From the NCBI GenBank assembly GCA_945494195.1, contig CALYVJ010000157.1, positions 1 through 5,274 of the forward strand: a stretch of 5,274 nt of DNA. Direction: 5' to 3'. Both the position numbers and the translations under genes were made by a program. This DNA is from an uncultured Selenomonas sp. (GTDB lineage Bacteria > Bacillota > Negativicutes > Selenomonadales > Selenomonadaceae). Shown here piece after piece: positions 1 through 5,274 of this stretch. Within the stretch, counting starts at the first letter, position 1; each line of letters starts with the position of its first letter. Under the pieces are notes generated by a model. That model made no database searches. It was not told the origin of the DNA and saw nothing but the letters and a program-made list of their open reading frames with translations.

Positions 1-942
1 GAACAACTGGCTGACCGAACGATGGCTCTGGATGCGCATGATAACATCGCCAAGAGCATCAGCCAAGGACAGCGAAACGATTTTTTCGGATTTTTTCTCC
101 GGCGGTACCGGAATTGTGTTGGTGATAACGAGTTTCTCGATAGGAGATTCATTGATGCGGGAAACTGCTGGATCACTGAGGATTGCATGGGAGCAGGAAG
201 CGAAGATGCGTTTTGCCCCGCGTTTCTCCAGCGCCTTAGCGCCCTCGCAGAGAGAACCAGCCGTATCAACGATATCGTCGATGATGATGGCCGTCTTGCC
301 TTCAACATCACCGATGAGGTTCATGACTTCCGCGCAGCCCGGTTTCGGACGGCGTTTCTCGATGATGGCAATCGGTGCATGGAGGTGATCTGCCAGGATG
401 CGAGCACGAGTAACACCACCGAGATCCGGCGATACGACAACAACATCCTCAAGTTTCTGCTCACGGAAGTAATTGGCAATAACCGGAGCAGCAGCCAGAT
501 GATCAACCGGGATATCGAAGAAGCCCTGGATCTGACCAGCATGGAGGTCAACGGTAACGACGCGGGTAACACCTGCCGTAACCATGAGATTTGCAACAAG
601 CTTAGCCGAAATTGGCTCACGGCCGCGCGTCTTGCGGTCCTGACGTGCATAAGCATAATACGGTACTACAGCCGTAACGCTATGCGCGGAAGCGCGTTTG
701 CAGGCATCTGCCATAATCAGAAGTTCCATCAGGTTGTCGTTGACCGGATAAGAAGTCGGCTGAATGATGAAAATGTCCTTGCCACGAATGCTTTCGCTAA
801 TCATGACCTGCGTCTCACCGTTGTTGAAATGACCGACATATGCATCGCAGAGATTGACGCCGATATGATCAGCGATTTCTTTTGCCAGTTCCGGATTTGC
901 GTTACCGGTAAGGATGCATAAGTTTCCAGTGTCTAAAGCCAT
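1..942 (-). CDS. prs: Ribose-phosphate pyrophosphokinase (PRPP synthetase), C-terminal end cut by window edge
   Basis: Makes 5-phosphoribosyl-1-pyrophosphate from ribose 5-phosphate and ATP in the cytoplasm, feeding purine, pyrimidine, NAD, histidine and tryptophan synthesis. The minus strand is open for 314 codons from an ATG at 942 and no stop is reached. The last visible residues, SVSQLF, match the extreme C-terminus of the family (about 315-317 aa), so probably only a few residues and the stop are missing. Visible motifs are ARQDRK at residues 99-104, the Prs signature [14 protein letters not shown] at 132-145, the flexible-loop segment EKRRP at 195-199, and the PRPP-binding loop [10 protein letters not shown] at 221-230. 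These identify a classical class I enzyme with no missing catalytic motif. GGAGGA at 953-958, 10 nt upstream, supports the start. It follows glmU after 138 nt, a gap holding a candidate promoter of its own. The long plus-strand open frame opposite it is a shadow. Confidence 0.97.
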   Translation of the reverse strand, partial: MALDTGNLCILTGNANPELAKEIADHIGVNLCDAYVGHFNNGETQVMISESIRGKDIFIIQPTSYPVNDNLMELLIMADACKRASAHSVTAVVPYYAYARQDRKTRGREPISAKLVANLMVTAGVTRVVTVDLHAGQIQGFFDIPVDHLAAAPVIANYFREQKLEDVVVVSPDLGGVTRARILADHLHAPIAIIEKRRPKPGCAEVMNLIGDVEGKTAIIIDDIVDTAGSLCEGAKALEKRGAKRIFASCSHAILSDPAVSRINESPIEKLVITNTIPVPPEKKSEKIVSLSLADALGDVIMRIQSHRSVSQLF

Positions 943-952
943 TTTGTAAAAA

Positions 953-958
953 TCCTCC
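953..958 (-). promoter_or_regulatory. Ribosome binding site of prs
   Basis: The minus strand reads GGAGGA here, 10 nt before the ATG at 942. It is a near-perfect Shine-Dalgarno sequence, and the N-terminus it implies ([10 protein letters not shown]) fits the family, so it fixes the prs start. Confidence 0.85.
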
Positions 959-1009
959 AAATCGTTCTACTAGTAGTTTCTTCTCCTGAGTGAGCAAAGT
1001 CACCCTTTA

Positions 1010-1033
1010 TACAACAGTATAGCACTGTTTGTA
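1010..1033. repeat. Imperfect palindrome overlapping the prs promoter
   Basis: Plus strand TACAACAGT, then five bases ATAGC, then ACTGTTTGTA. The right arm is the reverse complement of the left arm apart from one extra T. The candidate extended -10 lies inside it, which is where an operator would block RNA polymerase. It has no U-run after it on the minus strand, so it is not a terminator of glmU. The binding protein is unknown; the GntR-family regulator encoded upstream is one possibility, by proximity only. Confidence 0.45.
1016..1024 (-). promoter_or_regulatory. Candidate extended -10 promoter for prs
   Basis: The minus strand reads TGCTATACT, which fits the extended -10 form TGnTATAAT with 5 of 6 matches in the hexamer. 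No good -35 lies 16-19 nt upstream, as is common for extended -10 promoters. A start about 7 nt downstream would leave a leader of roughly 65 nt before prs. TATAAA at 1006-1011 on the same strand is an alternative -10, also without a clear -35. This is a sequence match only; prs could also be read through from glmU. Confidence 0.45.
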
Positions 1034-1080
1034 CCAAAATAACATAAAGCTTTACTTTGTTTTAAAAAAATTATTAAGGA

Positions 1081-2448
1081 TTAACGATCGCGTTTATCGA
1101 CCCAGCCCTCGATATTCTTCTGGCGAGCGCGGGCAATTGCCAGCGTATTGCTTGGAACCGTCTTGGTGATCGTGGAGCCTGCCCCTACATAGGCACCATC
1201 TTCCACCTCAACCGGTGCGACGAGGTTCGAGTTGCAGCCGATGAATGCATCGTTGCCGATTTTCGTGCGGAATTTCGTCTTGCCATCGTAATTGACCGTA
1301 ATGGTACCGCAGCCCATGTTGCAGCCCGCCCCCATATCGGTATCGCCAATATAGGAAAGATGCGGCAGTTTGGAGCCTTTGCCAACGGTGGAATTCTTGA
1401 CTTCGACGAAGTTGCCGATCTTGACGCCTTCCGCCAGATGAGTATCCGGGCGAATATGGGTGAACTGGCCCAAAATAACCCCGTCTTCCAATTCGCAGTC
1501 ATGAGCATAGGTGAACTGGCCCGTCACATGGTTGCCCGCCTTGACATTCTGGAAGCGGATGCTCGGTCCGATTTCGCATTCCTCACCGATTACCGTATTG
1601 CCCTCAAGCCAAGTCATCGGATAGATCACCGTATCGCGGCCAACTTTGACATCAGCATCCACATAGGTCGTATCCGGATCCATAAGCGTTACCCCCTCCG
1701 CCATGAGTTCCTCATTCTTGCGGCGGCGCAGGATTTTCTCTGCACCGGCCAGCTGCTGGCGGGAATTGATGCCCAGCGTAGACTCGTAATCGTCCGCAGC
1801 TACTGCCCAGATCTTTTCCCCCTGTTTCTGCAGGATTTCCAAAACATCCGGCAAATAATATTCGCCCTGCGCGTTATCGTTGGTAACTTTCTTCAGGGAC
1901 TCAAACAGTGCCTTGGCCTCAAAGCAATAAATCCCAGAGTTGACCTCTTTTACCTGACGCTCTTCTTCCGTGGCATCTTTATGCTCTACAATCTTCTGGA
2001 CCGAACCGTCAGCCGTGCGGATGATGCGTCCATAGCCCGTAGCATCCGGCATGATTGCCGTCAGTACCGTAGCCTTTGCCTTAGCCTCAACATGGGAATC
2101 GAAAAGTTTCTTCAAGAGGTCGCCCGTCAAAAGCGGCGTATCTCCGCAGAGGACCATGACCGTTCCCGTCTCATCTTTCAGCAGATCTGCCGTCTGCATA
2201 ACGGCATGGCCCGTCCCCAGCTGCTCTTTCTGCTGGGCAAATTCCGCCTGGTCACCGATGGCCTCGCGAACCATATCGCCACCGAATCCCGTTACCACGA
2301 TGTTGCGCTTGGCACCAGCAGCTTTAGCCGCATCGATGACATGCTGTACCATGGATTTGCCAGCAGCCTTGTGCAGGACTTTCGGCAATTTGGATTTCAT
2401 ACGGGTACCTTTACCGGCAGCCAGAATAACTGTTACTAAATCAGACAT
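1081..2448 (-). CDS. glmU: Bifunctional UDP-N-acetylglucosamine pyrophosphorylase / glucosamine-1-phosphate N-acetyltransferase
   Basis: Acetylates glucosamine 1-phosphate with acetyl-CoA, then couples the product to UTP, giving UDP-GlcNAc for peptidoglycan and other glycans; a cytoplasmic enzyme, trimeric in the family. The 455 aa length is normal. The N-terminal Rossmann-like uridyltransferase domain (about 1-230) shows LAAGKGTRM at 9-17, Lys23, GTGHA at 79-83, GDTP at 102-105, YGR at 139-141 and GIN at 226-228. The C-terminal left-handed beta-helix of hexapeptide repeats (about 252-440) keeps the residues known from E. coli GlmU at the same numbers: Arg333, Lys351, His363 (general base), Tyr366, Asn377 and Lys392. 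Nothing is missing. The ATG at 2448 follows AGGAG at 2459-2463 with a 10 nt spacer. It lies 30 nt after the regulator gene, so the two are probably cotranscribed. The long plus-strand open frame at 1360-2439 is a shadow. Confidence 0.98.
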   Translation of the reverse strand: MSDLVTVILAAGKGTRMKSKLPKVLHKAAGKSMVQHVIDAAKAAGAKRNIVVTGFGGDMVREAIGDQAEFAQQKEQLGTGHAVMQTADLLKDETGTVMVLCGDTPLLTGDLLKKLFDSHVEAKAKATVLTAIMPDATGYGRIIRTADGSVQKIVEHKDATEEERQVKEVNSGIYCFEAKALFESLKKVTNDNAQGEYYLPDVLEILQKQGEKIWAVAADDYESTLGINSRQQLAGAEKILRRRKNEELMAEGVTLMDPDTTYVDADVKVGRDTVIYPMTWLEGNTVIGEECEIGPSIRFQNVKAGNHVTGQFTYAHDCELEDGVILGQFTHIRPDTHLAEGVKIGNFVEVKNSTVGKGSKLPHLSYIGDTDMGAGCNMGCGTITVNYDGKTKFRTKIGNDAFIGCNSNLVAPVEVEDGAYVGAGSTITKTVPSNTLAIARARQKNIEGWVDKRDR

Positions 2449-2458
2449 GCTTACAATA

Positions 2459-2463
2459 CTCCT
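2459..2463 (-). promoter_or_regulatory. Ribosome binding site of glmU
   Basis: AGGAG (within AAAGGAG) on the minus strand, 10 nt before the glmU ATG. It lies in the 30 nt gap after the regulator stop codon, just beyond a small stem-loop. Confidence 0.8.
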
Positions 2464-2471
2464 TTATGCGT

Positions 2472-2489
2472 CTGAGGTTTACGCCTCAG
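2472..2489 (-). repeat. Small stem-loop around the stop codon of the GntR-family gene
   Basis: The minus strand reads CTGAGG, then loop CGTAAA, then CCTCAG: six perfect pairs with the TAA stop of the regulator in the loop. It follows an A6G run in the coding sequence and ends 8 nt before the glmU ribosome binding site. On the minus strand no U-run follows, so it is not a terminator in the direction of the genes. It may be chance, or may affect coupling between the regulator and glmU. Confidence 0.3.
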
Positions 2490-3204
2490 CTTTTTTCTTT
2501 TTCGATTTGGCTTTGGACTCATTCTTCTTTTTCATGGCCTCCACTGCCTGAAGAAGGGTCTTTTCGGAATTTTCCATGTGCCGTTCCGCCGCCTTGCTGG
2601 CAGCCTTGCGGTCTCCCTGGGCAATTGCCTCCACAATCAGGCGATGCTCCTCTAACGTCGCTTCCAAACGTCCTGGATAGGACATGGACAGAGTACGGAA
2701 GCGAGTCAGCTGGTCGCGCAGGTTGGAGATAATCCCTACCAAACGGTTATTGCGGGCCGCATGGTACATGGTATCATGGAACTCAATATCTGTCTCGACA
2801 ATCTTTTCCATGTTTCCTTCCTTGATATAGCCGCCAATCATGACCAGCAAGCGTTGCAAATGCTCCAGCTCTTCATCGGTGATATGGTCCGCAGCCAGCC
2901 CATTGGAAAGGGATTCCAGGGCCGTACGAATCTCAAAGATTTCATTGATATCACGGATAGACATGTTAGCCACATAAGTACCGCGGCGCGGCATCATGAC
3001 TACATAGCCCTCCAATTCCAGCTTGCGGATAGCCTCTCGCACCGGCGTACGGCTTACTCCTAATTCCTCGGCGAGCTGTATCTCCATGATGCGCTCACCG
3101 GGTTTCAAAATCCCCGTGCGAATTGCCTCCCGCAGGGATTCACATACAACCTCTCGCAGCGGCTGATAGCTGTCAAGCTTAATGGGAGCTAATCTGTTGT
3201 CCAT
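2479..3204 (-). CDS. GntR-family transcriptional regulator, FadR subfamily (FCD domain)
   Basis: A 241 aa DNA-binding regulator. The N-terminal winged helix-turn-helix (about 14-80) carries the hallmark of the family: GILKPGERI at 31-39, ELGVSRTPVREAIRKLELEG at 47-66, then the wing RRGTYVA at 73-79. The C-terminal all-helical FCD ligand-binding domain (about 86-220) keeps the usual metal-site pattern: Asp139 and His143 in DIEFH, His187 in EEH and His209 in ERH. Such domains bind a metal ion and often a small carboxylic acid; the ligand here cannot be told from sequence. The last 17 residues form a Lys-rich tail (nine Lys within 225-238) beyond the normal domain end. GAGGG at 3213-3217 precedes the ATG by 8 nt. 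It starts 32 nt after ispE and ends 30 nt before glmU, so it is embedded in their operon. Its targets are unknown; autoregulation of this operon is only an inference. Confidence 0.93.
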   Translation of the reverse strand: MDNRLAPIKLDSYQPLREVVCESLREAIRTGILKPGERIMEIQLAEELGVSRTPVREAIRKLELEGYVVMMPRRGTYVANMSIRDINEIFEIRTALESLSNGLAADHITDEELEHLQRLLVMIGGYIKEGNMEKIVETDIEFHDTMYHAARNNRLVGIISNLRDQLTRFRTLSMSYPGRLEATLEEHRLIVEAIAQGDRKAASKAAERHMENSEKTLLQAVEAMKKKNESKAKSKKKKAEA

Positions 3205-3236
3205 TTACGATTCCCTCAATTCTGGTTTTGATACTG

Positions 3237-4106
3237 TTAGGATTTTTTCGTCATACCCACCGTACGCGTTACAAATACGCTGGCGTCGGTATTTTCCCGC
3301 AGGAATGCGGCTATTTTCTCAGCTGATGCCTTGCTTTCCGCCAAGCCAAAGACGGTGGGGCCACTGCCGGACATCATGCTGGCCAGTGCTCCCTGTTCCA
3401 TCATCATCTGCTTGTATTCAGAAATTACATCATACTTATTAATAGTAACACTTTCCAGCACATTGCACAACAATCCGGCTATGGCTTTTCGGTCGCCACG
3501 GGCAATTTCCTGCTGGATTTGCTCGTTGTCTGGATGCTTCTCCGCACCCTTCTCATCGTAATTCGTATAAGCCCATGCCGTCGAAACCGAAATACGCGGT
3601 TTTGCCAGCACCACCCAGGTATCCGGCATATCCGCCAGGCGTTTAAGGACCTCACCGCGGCCAGTGGACAACATGGTCCCTCCCATCAAGCAGAAGGGAA
3701 TGTCCGAACCAAGACGTGCCCCCAGACGGCAAAGACTTTCATCGGAAAGATTCAATTCATAGAGTGCGTTCATGCCGCGCAATACTGCCGCCGCATCAGC
3801 ACTCCCGCCAGCCAGTCCGGCAGCCACGGGAATCCGCTTGGTCAGCTTCATCGCCACGCCCCCCTCCAGGCCATACTCCTCTTTTATGAGTTTTGCTGCC
3901 CGCCAAGCCAGATTTTTTTCATCCGCCCGCAGCCAGGGAACGTTAATAGACAGGGTGATGTCTCCCGCTGTCTTTTCCATCGCTATCGTGTCATGGAGGG
4001 AAATTGCCTGCATGACCATGGCTACCTCATGATAACCATCCGGCCGTTTGCCGAGGATATCGAGTGTCAGGTTTATTTTCGCATTTCCATCAACTTGAAT
4101 CACCAT
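3237..4106 (-). CDS. ispE: 4-diphosphocytidyl-2-C-methyl-D-erythritol kinase
   Basis: Phosphorylates 4-diphosphocytidyl-2-C-methylerythritol with ATP in the non-mevalonate (MEP) isoprenoid pathway; a cytoplasmic GHMP-family kinase. From the ATG at 4106 the protein has 289 aa, normal for the family. Visible are the N-terminal block AKINLTLDILGKRPDGYHEV (9-28) with the catalytic Lys10, the glycine-rich ATP loop PVAAGLAGGSADAAA (93-107), the catalytic Asp135 in LGSDIPF, and the C-terminal glycine motif MMSGSGPTVFGL (244-255). A GTG at 4112 in the same frame would add two residues, but AAAGGA at 4114-4119 lies 7 nt before the ATG and only 1 nt before the GTG, so the ATG is preferred. It is probably the first gene of the ispE-gntR-glmU transcript. 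The adjacent gene on the right diverges from it. Confidence 0.97.
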   Translation of the reverse strand: MVIQVDGNAKINLTLDILGKRPDGYHEVAMVMQAISLHDTIAMEKTAGDITLSINVPWLRADEKNLAWRAAKLIKEEYGLEGGVAMKLTKRIPVAAGLAGGSADAAAVLRGMNALYELNLSDESLCRLGARLGSDIPFCLMGGTMLSTGRGEVLKRLADMPDTWVVLAKPRISVSTAWAYTNYDEKGAEKHPDNEQIQQEIARGDRKAIAGLLCNVLESVTINKYDVISEYKQMMMEQGALASMMSGSGPTVFGLAESKASAEKIAAFLRENTDASVFVTRTVGMTKKS

Positions 4107-4113
4107 AGACACA

Positions 4114-4119
4114 TCCTTT
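4114..4119 (-). promoter_or_regulatory. Ribosome binding site that decides the ispE start
   Basis: The minus strand reads AAAGGA followed by TGTGTCT and then ATG. The 7 nt spacer suits the ATG at 4106. The in-frame GTG at 4112 is one base from this site and too close to be used. Confidence 0.75.
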
Positions 4120-4138
4120 CGAAATCTTTATCTATATT

Positions 4139-4167
4139 AGGATAGCAATATTTCCCCATGGGTTCAA
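4139..4167 (-). promoter_or_regulatory. Candidate promoter for the ispE operon
   Basis: The minus strand has TTGAAC at 4162-4167 as -35 and TATCCT at 4139-4144 as -10, each a 4 of 6 match, separated by 17 nt. Transcription would begin about 25 nt before the ispE ATG. An ATATT-N8-AATAT inverted repeat (4134-4151) surrounds the -10. The match is moderate and unproven. Confidence 0.4.
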
Positions 4168-4198
4168 GTATTTCCATGGATTCTGTTGCACATTTCCA
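4149..4198. repeat. Three spaced ATTTCC repeats in the divergent promoter region
   Basis: The plus strand carries ATTTCC at 4150-4155, 4170-4175 and 4192-4197, that is, at steps of 20 and 22 nt or about two helical turns each. The first two sit in longer copies, TATTTCC(CC)ATGG, each ending in the palindrome CCATGG (4156-4161 and 4174-4179). They overlap the candidate ispE -35 and the region just before the plus-strand -35. They could be operator half-sites, but the motif is short and another copy lies inside ispE at 4083-4088. Confidence 0.3.
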
Positions 4199-4214
4199 AG
4201 TTTTGCAGGATAAT
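4186..4214 (+). promoter_or_regulatory. Candidate promoter for the P-type ATPase-like gene
   Basis: TTGCAC at 4186-4191 and GATAAT at 4209-4214 (5 of 6 matches to TATAAT) are separated by the ideal 17 nt. The -35 matches only in its TTG core. The transcript would begin near 4221, about 28 nt before the ATG. TAGAAT at 4220-4225 is an alternative -10 with a worse -35. Confidence 0.4.
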
Positions 4215-4236
4215 AGGATTAGAATACTGTAAAATC

Positions 4237-4240
4237 GAGG
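4237..4240 (+). promoter_or_regulatory. Ribosome binding site fixing the start of the ATPase-like gene
   Basis: GAGG (in ATCGAGGT) lies 8 nt before the ATG at 4249. The frame stays open upstream only to 4141, after a TAG at 4138-4140. That stretch has no ATG in frame and nothing resembling an actuator domain, so the short N-terminus is real for this sequence. Confidence 0.7.
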
Positions 4241-4248
4241 TAAATCCA

Positions 4249-5274
4249 ATGAAAAAACAAACATCAATCGGTTATTTTACCGCCCTTGCCGTTTTGTTGG
4301 CGTTTGCCATGAGTGCCTACTGGTTTTCCAGCGGTGAGCCGAAGGAAACCTGTATCAATATCTTCCTTTCGATCTTGATTGCTGGGCTGCCCATTCCCCT
4401 TTGGCTTGCCAAAGCGCTTCCCTTTGCCCGCGGTACTGCCCAAGCAAAGAAAATGAACATCGAACTGGAATCACCGGACATACTGACTACCCTTGATAAA
4501 ATCAACGTCTTAGCTGTCTCCAAAGGCGGTATCGTCACCGAGGGCAAGCCCTATGTAGCCGGCATCGTTCCTGCGGGCCTTAGCCAGGGAACGCTGTTAG
4601 GGCTGGCGGCTTCAGCAGAACGCGAAGCCAAGCATCCCTTCGGCCAGGCTATCTATCAGGCAGCCATTGCCCGGCAGGCCCGCCTGCAACCCCTTTCCGC
4701 GTCCAATGAGATTCCCGGCTGCGGCATGGAAGCACTGATTAACCGGGCCCCAGTCCGCGTCGGAAAGGCGGACTGGCTACTGGAAGAAGGGGTCGATATC
4801 GGCGCTGATCTCTTAACCCGGGCCGACCAGATTGCCCAGCGGGGCCAATCCACCGTATTTGTGGCCAACGGAAAATACTGCCGTGGCATCATCGTGCTGG
4901 ACGACAACATTCCCCAGGAAACTGCCGAAGCATTCAACCAGCTGCAGCAAAAGGGTGTCCAGGTTGTCATGCTGTCCGGGGACAGCCGGCGGACCGCCAA
5001 TGCCATCAGCAAACAAGCCGGCATTGATGCCGCCCGTTCCGAACTCACCGATCAGGGCAAAGCCCGGGAAATAAAACTGCTGCAAACCCATGGCTGCACC
5101 GTCGCCATGATTGGCAACGGCATCCGCGATGAAGCCGCTATGGCCGAAGCAGACCTGCGCATCCATCTCGGCCCCGTACCAGCAAAAACCGGCGATGCCG
5201 CTCACGATATCGACCTGCCCGAAAACAGTTCGATTGTTCTAAAAAACAACAATCTCAGCGATTTCCTCCACTTA
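4249..5274 (+). CDS. Truncated, catalytically degenerate P1B-type ATPase-like membrane protein (pseudo-ATPase), C-terminus beyond window
   Basis: Open for 342 codons from the ATG at 4249 (GAGG at 4237-4240, 8 nt spacer) to the window edge. In order it resembles the second half of a CopA-like heavy-metal ATPase. Two hydrophobic helices (about 7-26 and 37-58) correspond to those around the metal site. A nucleotide-binding domain follows (about 110-210) with HP at 129-130 and GCG at 157-159 for the family's GxG. Then comes a phosphorylation domain with VVMLSGD (239-245), Lys271 and IGNGIRDEAAMAEAD (288-302). Key residues are changed: the CPC motif is LPI (47-49), DKTGT is SKGGI (91-95) so the phosphorylated Asp is Ser91, and GDGxND is GNGxRD (Asn290, Arg293). 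No metal-binding domain, first four helices or actuator domain precede it. Active transport by the normal cycle therefore seems impossible; ATP binding may survive. The role is unknown: regulatory or scaffold pseudoenzyme, or a decaying relic. The intact frame favours the former. Confidence 0.85.
   Translation, partial: MKKQTSIGYFTALAVLLAFAMSAYWFSSGEPKETCINIFLSILIAGLPIPLWLAKALPFARGTAQAKKMNIELESPDILTTLDKINVLAVSKGGIVTEGKPYVAGIVPAGLSQGTLLGLAASAEREAKHPFGQAIYQAAIARQARLQPLSASNEIPGCGMEALINRAPVRVGKADWLLEEGVDIGADLLTRADQIAQRGQSTVFVANGKYCRGIIVLDDNIPQETAEAFNQLQQKGVQVVMLSGDSRRTANAISKQAGIDAARSELTDQGKAREIKLLQTHGCTVAMIGNGIRDEAAMAEADLRIHLGPVPAKTGDAAHDIDLPENSSIVLKNNNLSDFLHL

Noticed and set aside
22..921. A 299-codon plus-strand open frame opposite prs
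   Set aside because: It mirrors the full prs gene, has no recognisable protein motifs, and the minus-strand translation carries every Prs signature.
967..1004. CTACTAGTAG palindrome, a 4 bp GTGA/TCAC hairpin and an AGGAG in the prs leader, considered as a riboswitch or leader-peptide gene
   Set aside because: The leader is only about 65 nt, the stems are short, and no start codon follows the extra AGGAG at a useful distance.
1034..1080. A+T-rich stretch with TAAAGCTTTA palindrome after glmU, considered as a terminator
   Set aside because: The palindrome has no loop and hardly any G or C, and no U-run follows the stem in the right place on the minus strand.
1360..2439. A 359-codon plus-strand open frame opposite glmU
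   Set aside because: It is antisense to a complete GlmU with all catalytic residues; its translation is rich in Arg, His and Ile and resembles no family.
2472..2500. Plus-strand stem-loop followed by a T-run, resembling an intrinsic terminator
   Set aside because: No plus-strand gene precedes it. The T-run is the complement of the Lys codons of the regulator tail, and the genes here run on the minus strand, where no U-run follows the stem.
4656..5205. Two overlapping minus-strand open frames opposite the ATPase-like gene
   Set aside because: The plus strand encodes clearly recognisable P-type ATPase motifs across the whole stretch; the antisense frames are shadows of a G+C-rich gene.
4249..5274. 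A functional copper-exporting ATPase (copA)
   Set aside because: The phosphorylated Asp, CPC motif, first GDGxND Asp, actuator domain and first four helices are all missing, so a transporter name would mislead.

Overview
The window looks like a chromosomal segment of a Firmicutes bacterium, most likely of the Negativicutes (Selenomonas/Veillonella type). The reasons are the minus-strand order ispE - GntR-family regulator - glmU - prs, strong AGGAG-type ribosome binding sites, roughly 50% G+C, and a Prs N-terminus that resembles what I remember from that class. The taxonomic call is inference from memory; no search was run.

Layout. Four housekeeping genes lie on the minus strand and read from right to left: ispE (about 4106 to 3237), a GntR/FadR-type regulator (3204 to 2479), glmU (2448 to 1081) and prs (942 to past the left edge). 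The gaps are 32, 30 and 138 nt, so the first three are probably one transcript. prs may be read through from it and also has its own candidate extended -10 promoter, which overlaps a palindrome. No convincing intrinsic terminator was found. Diverging from ispE across a 142 nt gap, a plus-strand gene starts at 4249 and runs off the right edge.

How the genes fit together. IspE is a kinase of the methylerythritol phosphate route to isoprenoids, which supplies the lipid carrier for the cell wall. GlmU makes UDP-N-acetylglucosamine, the first committed wall precursor. Prs makes PRPP for nucleotides, histidine and tryptophan. In Bacillus subtilis the comparable cluster carries purR, yabJ and spoVG between ispE and glmU; here a single FCD-domain GntR regulator fills that place.

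The unusual gene is the divergent one. It aligns by eye with the second half of a P1B-type (CopA-like) heavy-metal ATPase: two membrane helices, the nucleotide-binding domain and the phosphorylation domain. Its phosphorylated Asp is Ser (expected DKTGT reads SKGGI), the CPC metal motif reads LPI, and the first Asp of GDGxND is Asn. The metal-binding domain, first four helices and actuator domain are absent. The frame is intact for all 342 visible codons, so it looks like a maintained pseudo-ATPase rather than an obviously decayed copy. This is the best candidate for something undescribed in the window.
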